The notes beneath the pieces were generated by a model. It was given only the letters and a program-made list of their open reading frames with translations. It did not search any database and was not told the origin of the DNA. The translations under genes and the position numbers were made by a program. DNA of 10,184 bases, taken from an uncultured Moraxella sp. GTDB taxonomy: Bacteria; Pseudomonadota; Gammaproteobacteria; Pseudomonadales; Moraxellaceae. The stretch lies in NCBI GenBank assembly GCA_937889485.1, contig CALAPG010000341.1, positions 1-10,184 on the forward strand, written 5' to 3'. Positions 4,808 through 10,184 of the stretch are shown one piece after another; within the stretch, counting starts at the first letter, position 1, and the number at the start of each line of letters is the position of its first letter.

Positions 4808-6459
4808 ATGAGATTTATTTCTAGACAATGTGTGAGGCAGCTCACAACGATGTTGACTGTGTTGTTAGGTGGGATAACCAGTACTTATGCCACCGTCACA
4901 TCGGGGATGGGTACATTTACCTTAGATGGCGGCTCTCAAGTGACAGGCACGACGGCATCAGGTAGCTACACGGCTGCTTCAGTGCAGGACGTACCGAAAC
5001 AGGTCTAAAAATCACCGACCGTATCAATAACAAAACATCGCTCAAAGCCGAAGCGGTTCAAACCAAAGATGACACCAACAATACCCAGCGTCAAGGTGCG
5101 ACTGTTAGCATTGAACGTAAGTTAACCGATGTCTTAACAGGTGAATTGGGTATTCGATATTATGAAAAAGATGCCAAAGCCGCTTCTACCAACTACCAAG
5201 CGGTGCCTAACACCGACACAGACAACCAATCCTTAAGACCGTCAATCACCAACAATGACAGTCATTATCAAGGTACCACCCTGCGCGGCAAATTGACGGC
5301 TGACCTACCAAAACTCAATAAATCTAAAGTGTTTGTTGAATATGAGCAAGACATTGATGACAGTGGCCGTAATGCTTGGAGCGTGGGCGGTGAAACATCA
5401 CTGATGAACAAAGGACGCCTATACGCGCGCCATGAGCTTGCCTCAACCTTGCTTGGAGATTATGGTCTAGATAGTCATGATGAACACCAATCCACCATTG
5501 TGGGTGTGGATGCCAATTACATGAAAGATGGTCAAGTGTTTAGTGAATATCGTGTCAAAGATGGTATGTCTGCCCGCGAAGCTGAAGCCGCTATTGGTTT
5601 ACGCAACAAATGGAAAGTTCAAGACGGTTTGTATATCAACACCTCGTTTGAACACTTAGAATCCCTTGAAGGCAAAAACAATAATACTGCCACCGCAGCA
5701 ACGGTAGGTGTCGATTACCTTGCCAAAGACAAATATAAATTCACCACACGTGCCGAAAAACGATGGGGCGAACAAACCGACACGTTTTTACACAGCTTTG
5801 GTTATGCCAATAAAGTCAATGACGACATTACCTTACTTGCAAAAAACACCTTCACTTTACAAGAAAATAACCAAGACAACCGTGAACGAAAAATTGACCG
5901 TTTCCAGTTGGGTATGGCATACCGTGACTATGATAGCAACATCAGCGACCATCTGGCAAAACTTGAATACCGTTATGATAACAATGGTTTAGATACCACG
6001 AGTCCTTATAAAAAAGAGACTTATATCGCTTCTTTACACAGCAATTATCACCCTGTACGCCGTCTGACCCTATCAGGTCATTATGCGGGCAAATACAACG
6101 AACTCACCTCAGATGATATCACCAGTAATACCATCACTCACCTAGTATCTGGTCGCGCCATGTACGATATCAATGAGCGCTGGGATGCAGGTATCCAAGC
6201 GGGTACCATGTGGAGTAACAATCACACCAGCAATTACTTGTTAGGGGCAGAAATTGGCTATAGCCCGATGGCAAATCTATGGGTATCGGCAGGCTACAAC
6301 GTGAAGGGTTATCATGATGACGATATTGCCAGTGGTAGCGACACCCAGCAAGGGGCGTATATACGCTTACGTTTCAAATTTGACGAAAACTTGTTTGACA
6401 AAAACCGCCCTGCGGTTAATAGTCGCTTGATGGCTAATGAAGAGGCAGCAGTTAAATGA
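4808..6459 (+). pseudogene. Broken outer-membrane beta-barrel surface protein gene
   Basis: A reading frame from 4808 starts with a signal peptide (MRFISRQCVRQLTTM, hydrophobic core, cleavage near STYA-TV). It continues with a glycine/threonine-rich stretch (TFTLDGGSQVTGTTASGSYT) and stops at 5006-5008. A second, much longer frame is open from 4966 to the stop at 6459. It has no credible start of its own but reads as protein at once: SAGRTETGLKITDR, then about 490 residues of alternating strands typical of a large outer-membrane barrel, ending in GAYIRLRFKFDENLF. The first frame must shift by -1 (net gain of one base or loss of two) between 4966 and 5008 to join the second. The likely parent is a long surface protein with signal peptide, repeat-rich middle and C-terminal barrel; here almost the whole middle is missing. 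Internal deletion with frame loss is the simplest reading. A sequencing error or a phase-variable state is possible. The barrel codons look undecayed, so the break seems recent. Confidence 0.72.
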
Positions 6460-7751
6460 CAGTAAAAAATACCACGCCAACCGCCATCCTGCCGCCACCG
6501 CCTAGCCTAGGTTTGCTAGCGGCAATTACAATAACATTAAGCGTCTGGAGTGGCAGCGCTCAGGCACAATTAGCAAGCCAAGTATTGCCCGTCAACTATC
6601 AGGCAGGGACTTATTGTCGCAGTGACAGCGATGCCATTATCCCCAAAGGCACGCAGCATACCCATTTTGTTGCCGATATTGCTTGTATTCGCCAACAATT
6701 GCAGCCTTACCAAGCAGACAGTCAGTCTACCCACACCCGTTTTCAAGCCTATAAAGCCAATGCGTGGCTTAGCTACGTGGCACATGAAGACAATGAAGCC
6801 AGTCTGACCAAAGCAGGACACTATGCACTAAGCGAAGCTTTGAGTATCCTTGAAGCACTCAAAACCAACCAAGTCGATAAGCTACCACTGACAGCTGATA
6901 TCCCACCAACCTCGGGATTGCAGCGTCCTGACCTTTGGGCAACCCTCTTAACTATCAAACAAACCCCTGCATTTGCCCCATTGGTCAAAGCGGTTGCAGA
7001 CAGCGAGGTCAAACTTATTTGGGCAGAAGCGGAGTTTTGTGAGTTTGGTTGGCGTCATTCGCGTGAGCACTACAGTGCAGCGGATCGCTGGGTGTCTGCT
7101 GCCCAGCTCACCGCAATCAATACACAAGGGGTAGATAAAGCAGACTTTGATGGGCTAAAACGTCAGTACCTAGCCCGTTTGATGCCGCTTGCAGGCACCG
7201 ATGCCAGTCATACGCTTTGCCGTGGTACAGCGCTGCCGTATGTTGAACTGCCCAAAGTGGTGCCTCAGCCTTCCTTGCCTGTTGTAGCGCCTGTCCCTGC
7301 TCCTGTAGTCACGCCCGCCCCCATTGAGCTTGAACCTGCGATTGTGCACTTTGCTTTGGATAAATCCAACTTAGACCAAACTTCTCGTCAGCTGATTGAT
7401 GGGTTTTTGGACAAAGTCGCGAGCTACCCCAATGCCAACGACTATAGCTTTGGTCTATACGGTCATACCGATAGCCGCGCCAGTGTCGCTTATAACAATG
7501 CCCTATCTAAGCGGCGCACGAGTGCTGTGGCAAGTTACTTGGTGGCTAAAGGCATTGACAGCCACCGTATCAGCGAATTTGCAAAAGGCAAAGACCTCCT
7601 CAAACGCAGTGCCAACGATGTGCAGTCACACAGTCTTAATCGCCGCGTTGAAATTCATCTGTTAAAAAATGGGGTGGACGTTAGCGCCACCCAGCCGCTA
7701 TTTTTGCAAACACAATATGACGACCTAAAACCAGAAACCACCTCGCCTTAA
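6456..7751 (+). CDS. OmpA-family peptidoglycan-binding outer-membrane/periplasmic protein
   Basis: This is a 431-residue protein. A long signal sequence (about residues 1-37) has a proline-rich start, a hydrophobic core and cleavage near AQA-QLAS. Next comes a region of about 220 residues that I cannot assign, with four cysteines (C54, C77, C195, C255) that could form two disulfides. It is followed by a Pro/Val-rich linker (about 262-292) and a C-terminal OmpA/MotB-type domain (about 294-402). That domain shows VHFALDKSNLD, YGHTDSRASVAYNNALSKRR and NRRVEIHL, which carry the conserved Asp and Arg that bind the diaminopimelate of peptidoglycan. The start overlaps the preceding stop as ATGA, with AGAGG 10 bases upstream in the barrel coding region, so it was probably translationally coupled to the barrel gene. 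With that gene broken far upstream, expression may now be reduced or depend on internal initiation. It likely anchors or assists the barrel protein, which is inference from adjacency. Confidence 0.88.
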   Translation: MTVKNTTPTAILPPPPSLGLLAAITITLSVWSGSAQAQLASQVLPVNYQAGTYCRSDSDAIIPKGTQHTHFVADIACIRQQLQPYQADSQSTHTRFQAYKANAWLSYVAHEDNEASLTKAGHYALSEALSILEALKTNQVDKLPLTADIPPTSGLQRPDLWATLLTIKQTPAFAPLVKAVADSEVKLIWAEAEFCEFGWRHSREHYSAADRWVSAAQLTAINTQGVDKADFDGLKRQYLARLMPLAGTDASHTLCRGTALPYVELPKVVPQPSLPVVAPVPAPVVTPAPIELEPAIVHFALDKSNLDQTSRQLIDGFLDKVASYPNANDYSFGLYGHTDSRASVAYNNALSKRRTSAVASYLVAKGIDSHRISEFAKGKDLLKRSANDVQSHSLNRRVEIHLLKNGVDVSATQPLFLQTQYDDLKPETTSP

Positions 7752-7769
7752 GCGAGGTGCAGGATTTTT
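7739..7769 (+). terminator. Terminator overlapping the OmpA-family stop codon
   Basis: An 8-bp stem CACCTCGC (7739-7746)/GCGAGGTG (7752-7759) has loop CTTAA, and the TAA stop (7749-7751) lies in that loop. Five T follow at 7765-7769 after a 5-base gap, so termination may be incomplete. The last codons are part of the stem. Confidence 0.6.
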
Positions 7770-7807
7770 GGCTAAAATCGCACCGCACCGTCAAAACACC
7801 ATCCAAC

Positions 7808-7837
7808 AAAAAAAGGGTTAGCAAATGCTAACCCTTT
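7808..7837 (-). terminator. Intrinsic terminator of the rpmB-rpmG operon
   Basis: A 12-bp perfect inverted repeat, AAAGGGTTAGCA (7812-7823) with TGCTAACCCTTT (7826-7837), lies 26 bases after the rpmG stop on the minus strand. It runs into seven U residues (the A run 7808-7814). The strong stem may also stop plus-strand readthrough from the OmpA gene. Confidence 0.9.
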
Positions 7838-7863
7838 GTTCAAATAGTGCTATCTCAAGCAAA

Positions 7864-8019
7864 TTATTTGATTTTTGCTTCTTTGAAAACAACGTGTTGA
7901 CGCACAACTGGATCAAATTTTTTGATTTCCATTTTGTTTGGCATAGTACGTTTGTTTTTGGTAGTGGTATAGAAATAACCGGTACCGGCTGATGATACTA
8001 ATTTGATTTTATCACGCAT
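7864..8019 (-). CDS. rpmG: 50S ribosomal protein L33
   Basis: This 51-residue component of the large ribosomal subunit near the E site starts [20 protein letters not shown], continues [17 protein letters not shown] and ends [10 protein letters not shown]. These are the usual landmarks and length of L33. It contains no cysteine, so it is the zinc-free form, and no zinc-ribbon pair was lost in place. The start at 8019 is set by GGAG about 9 bases upstream. It is the second gene of a two-gene unit, 64 bases after rpmB, the common bacterial order, and a strong terminator follows. Confidence 0.96.
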   Translation of the reverse strand: MRDKIKLVSSAGTGYFYTTTKNKRTMPNKMEIKKFDPVVRQHVVFKEAKIK

Positions 8020-8083
8020 GGCGATTGCTCCAGAAACATCGATGATGAATAATGACGATAACTAAATAAGGGAATTCCCAAGC

Positions 8084-8320
8084 TTAGATTTTTTCGCCAC
8101 GAGCACGCATATCGGCTAATACTTGGTCAATACCAACTTTATCGATGATACGCATGCCTTTGGTTGATAGACGTAAACGCACAAAGCGGTTTTCGCTCTC
8201 TACCCAAAAACGATGGTTATGAAGGTTTGGCAGGAAACGACGGCGGGTTTTGTTGTTTGCGTGAGAAACATTGTTACCTACCGCTGGGCGTTTTCCAGTC
8301 ACTTGGCATACACGAGACAT
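8084..8320 (-). CDS. rpmB: 50S ribosomal protein L28
   Basis: This 78-residue large-subunit protein opens [11 protein letters not shown], continues with the conserved [16 protein letters not shown] and [17 protein letters not shown] blocks and ends RARGEKI, matching the length and pattern of enterobacterial L28. It has a single cysteine, so it is the non-zinc form. The start at 8320 has AGGAG 7-11 bases upstream. It is the first gene of rpmB-rpmG, driven by the promoter at 8519-8547 through a leader of about 190 bases with a hairpin close to the ribosome binding site. Confidence 0.97.
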   Translation of the reverse strand: MSRVCQVTGKRPAVGNNVSHANNKTRRRFLPNLHNHRFWVESENRFVRLRLSTKGMRIIDKVGIDQVLADMRARGEKI

Positions 8321-8341
8321 GGCGGACTCCTAATCGGTTTT

Positions 8342-8360
8342 GCATGAGGGTGGCTCATGC
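8342..8360 (-). promoter_or_regulatory. Hairpin in the rpmB leader near the ribosome binding site
   Basis: A perfect 7-bp stem (GCATGAG 8342-8348 with CTCATGC 8354-8360) and 5-base loop lie 10 bases upstream of the AGGAG of rpmB. Ribosomal-protein operons are often controlled by leader structures bound by their own products. Whether this one acts that way is inference. Confidence 0.35.
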
Positions 8361-8518
8361 CTATCACGGCTGATGACGCGATACCTCACGGTATTAAAGC
8401 CATCAGGGCTAATCTTAACATGATTTTTTATCGCCATGGGTCACCTGACAGTAGAAAATGGTCTTATCTAACCGTCGGTCATGCCGCTAAAAAATCGCGG
8501 GTAAATTTAAAGCCGCTA

Positions 8519-8547
8519 TTTATACCATATTCACCCTAAAAAAGCAA
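8519..8547 (-). promoter_or_regulatory. Promoter of rpmB-rpmG
   Basis: On the minus strand there is a -35 TTGCTT (8542-8547), a 17-base spacer and a -10 TATAAA (8519-8524). Transcription would start near 8512, giving a leader of about 190 bases before the rpmB ATG. Confidence 0.65.
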
Positions 8548-8626
8548 CGAGCAAATTAATTAATCAAACCAAGGATAGCTGGGATGTGAAATAAGGACGG
8601 CTAGTATATGAAATAGGGTACGAAAA

Positions 8627-8656
8627 TTGCTGAAATCACTGGCTAAATGTGATAAT
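8627..8656 (+). promoter_or_regulatory. Candidate promoter of nhaA with extended -10
   Basis: There is a -35 TTGCTG (8627-8632), an 18-base spacer and a -10 GATAAT (8651-8656) preceded by TGT, the TGn extension that compensates for a weak -35. The start would be near 8663, giving a leader of about 190 bases. Other AT-rich -10-like sites lie nearer the gene, so this is not unique. Confidence 0.45.
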
Positions 8657-8686
8657 ATTATTTCTCTGAAATTTGCCTTTATGTGA

Positions 8687-8713
8687 TTAATTTTCCCTTA
8701 ATAAGAAAATTAA
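8687..8713 (+). repeat. Perfect 9-bp inverted repeat in the nhaA leader
   Basis: TTAATTTTC (8687-8695) and GAAAATTAA (8705-8713) flank a 9-base spacer, as an AT-rich dyad. It lies 14 bases upstream of a second dyad (8727-8746). It may be a regulator site or an RNA hairpin. AT-richness makes chance symmetry more likely. Confidence 0.45.
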
Positions 8714-8726
8714 CAATATATTATAG

Positions 8727-8746
8727 CGAATTATATCAATAATTCG
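8727..8746 (+). repeat. Perfect 7-bp inverted repeat in the nhaA leader
   Basis: CGAATTA (8727-8733) and TAATTCG (8740-8746) flank the loop TATCAA. T-rich sequence (ATTTTATTTTGC) follows, so on the plus strand it could form a weak attenuator-like hairpin, although its stem is poor in GC. Confidence 0.4.
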
Positions 8747-8851
8747 ATTTTATTTTGCATTTTTTATTGCTGTGTGCTACCGTTGATATTGGATATAGCT
8801 TGTTAGCTATTTTGATAAATATTGGTAGCAAAGGCTTAGGAGTGACCCTTT

Positions 8852-10120
8852 ATGAGTGTAACCCAACTTCAGCAGCCACCGACTGGCCTACGCCAAAAAA
8901 TCCAAGCGTTCTTTGCCTTGGATATGGCAGGTGGTATTGTGCTAGCCGTGGCCGCGCTTATCGCGATGTTAGTCGCCAACTCACCATTACATGACTGGTA
9001 TGAGCACTTTTTGCACCTACCAATTGTGGTTCAAGTTGGTGATTTTGTATTGGAACAATCATTACTGCATTTGATTAATGATGGACTAATGGCGATATTT
9101 TTCTTCTTGGTTGGTTTAGAGCTTAAACGCGAAATTTTAGTGGGCGAGTTGTCAGATGTCAAAAAAATCATTTTGCCTGCCATCGCTGCGGTCGGTGGTA
9201 TGGTGGTACCGGCGTTGATTTATGCAGCATTTAACTACCAAGATCCAAACTTGTTAAAAGGTTGGGCCATTCCATCGGCAACCGATATCGCTTTCGCGCT
9301 CGGGGTATTAAGTTTACTGGGTAGTCGTGTACCGTTATCGCTGAAGATATTTTTGGCCTCAATTGCGATTTTTGATGATATCGGAGCAATTTTGATTATT
9401 GCGCTGTTTTATTCAAGCGGTTTATCAATGTCAGCCTTGGGTTTAGCGGCTGCGATGTTAGTGCTACTGTATGTGATGAATCGCATGAATGTGACACGTA
9501 TTACCGCGTATGTAGTGGTGGGATTGGTACTGTGGTTTGCGATGCTAAAGTCTGGTATCCACGCGACCATTGCAGGGGTACTGTTGGCGATGTTTATCCC
9601 GATGACCAATAAGGCACACCCAGATGATTCACCGTTAGAAAACTTGGAGCATGACTTGCAAGACACGGTGAATTTCTTGATTTTACCGATTTTTGCGTTT
9701 GCCAATGCCGGTATTTATTTGATGGGTGATAGTGGTTTTTCCTCATTAAGTCATAGCGTACCTGTGGGTATCACGCTGGGTCTATTGCTTGGTAAGCCAA
9801 TTGGGGTAATGATATTTAGCTGGTTAGGGGTGAAGTCAGGTTTGGCAAGTTTGCCTGCCGGTATTAACTGGCGTCAAGTATTGGGTGTGGCTATTTTATG
9901 TGGTATTGGCTTTACCATGAGTCTATTTATCGGTGGTCTGGCATTTGCTGGATTGGAAGTGAAAGCATTTGATGAACGCCTTGGTATTGTATTAGGCTCA
10001 ATTGTTGCCGGTATTATCGGTTACGTGTATCTAAATAAAGTGCTACCGAAATCCAATGACACGGTGTTACTACACAGTCGTGACCATACGTTTATTCCAT
10101 CGGACACCACGCAACAATAA
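8852..10120 (+). CDS. nhaA: Na+/H+ antiporter NhaA
   Basis: This 422-residue inner-membrane antiporter expels Na+ (or Li+) in exchange for protons, protecting against salt and alkaline pH. It is hydrophobic throughout with about 12 membrane segments. The hallmark residues are in place: D145 in [10 protein letters not shown], and the pair D175-D176 in [10 protein letters not shown], corresponding to D133, D163 and D164 of the E. coli protein with identical spacing. A lysine near residue 315 (LLGKPIG) corresponds to K300. Other landmarks are [34 protein letters not shown] and [15 protein letters not shown]. The start at 8852 has AGGAG 10 bases upstream (GGAGTGACCCTTT before the ATG). The length is slightly above the E. 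coli protein because of a longer N-terminus and a polar tail. It is a single-gene unit; no terminator is visible in the 64 bases that follow. Confidence 0.97.
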   Translation: MSVTQLQQPPTGLRQKIQAFFALDMAGGIVLAVAALIAMLVANSPLHDWYEHFLHLPIVVQVGDFVLEQSLLHLINDGLMAIFFFLVGLELKREILVGELSDVKKIILPAIAAVGGMVVPALIYAAFNYQDPNLLKGWAIPSATDIAFALGVLSLLGSRVPLSLKIFLASIAIFDDIGAILIIALFYSSGLSMSALGLAAAMLVLLYVMNRMNVTRITAYVVVGLVLWFAMLKSGIHATIAGVLLAMFIPMTNKAHPDDSPLENLEHDLQDTVNFLILPIFAFANAGIYLMGDSGFSSLSHSVPVGITLGLLLGKPIGVMIFSWLGVKSGLASLPAGINWRQVLGVAILCGIGFTMSLFIGGLAFAGLEVKAFDERLGIVLGSIVAGIIGYVYLNKVLPKSNDTVLLHSRDHTFIPSDTTQQ

Positions 10121-10184
10121 TCCAATAGCAATACATTACATAGTGCTAACTTAAGCCAACGGATTATAGCAATTAAGATTGTTA

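Larger units (their letters stand above)
8321..8851. other. 531-base divergent intergenic region between rpmB and nhaA
   Basis: No credible gene is seen here. The open frame at 8357-8539 has no ribosome binding site and is the complement of the rpmB leader. The rpmB half (8321-8547) is moderately GC-rich and holds a promoter and leader. The nhaA half (8548-8851) is very AT-rich and holds a promoter and two inverted repeats. Confidence 0.6.

Noticed and set aside
4966..5008. Programmed -1 ribosomal frameshift
   Set aside because: No X-XXY-YYZ slippery heptamer in the right register and no obvious stimulatory hairpin were found.
4565..5020. Insertion sequence or other mobile element causing the barrel break
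   Set aside because: No terminal inverted repeats, target duplication or transposase fragment was seen near the junction.
5146..6459. TTG start for an independent barrel protein
   Set aside because: The frame reads as continuous barrel-like protein back to about 4981, and the TTG falls inside a strand (TGELGIRYY) with no signal peptide.
8357..8539. Plus-strand open frame of 60 codons
   Set aside because: It is the complement of the rpmB leader and promoter, with no ribosome binding site and no recognisable protein.
10121..10184. Feature in the final 64 bases after nhaA
   Set aside because: No hairpin with a U tail, start signal or open frame could be supported.

Overview
The window reads as chromosomal DNA of a gammaproteobacterium, most likely Moraxellaceae (Moraxella/Faucicola or Psychrobacter type). 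That placement is my judgement from the protein style (L28, L33, NhaA, PPK2 and an outer-membrane barrel followed by an OmpA-family gene) and from moderate GC genes separated by very AT-rich spacers. No database was consulted. I see no insertion sequence, phage gene, CRISPR array or rRNA.

Layout. (1) 42-210, minus strand: a tRNA-Val(GAC) gene with its own promoter and terminator. Its acceptor stem is partly unpaired. (2) 224-3551, plus strand: a small periplasmic PepSY protein, a membrane cytochrome b561-type protein, an OmpR-family response regulator and a histidine kinase. They look like one signalling locus. The lead gene is preceded by a tandem hexamer repeat and a foldable leader, and a strong stem-loop separates it from the rest. 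(3) 3548-4640, minus strand: a polyphosphate kinase 2 gene, convergent with the kinase gene and overlapping it by 4 bases. (4) 4727-7769, plus strand: a surface-protein locus. A signal-peptide start and a long beta-barrel segment lie in different frames, so the first gene appears broken. An intact OmpA-family gene follows with an ATGA overlap. (5) 7808-8547, minus strand: rpmB-rpmG (ribosomal proteins L28 and L33) with promoter, leader and strong terminator. (6) 8627-10120, plus strand: nhaA, a Na+/H+ antiporter with an AT-rich leader that contains two perfect inverted repeats.

How the genes fit together. The PepSY protein, cytochrome b and two-component pair probably form an envelope signalling or redox unit that may regulate itself. 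The barrel remnant and OmpA protein are the outer-membrane and peptidoglycan-linking halves of what was probably a large surface-protein system. The ribosomal, polyphosphate and antiporter genes are housekeeping or stress functions. The points most worth a second look are the broken barrel gene, the tRNA-Val acceptor stem, and the structured control region of the PepSY locus.
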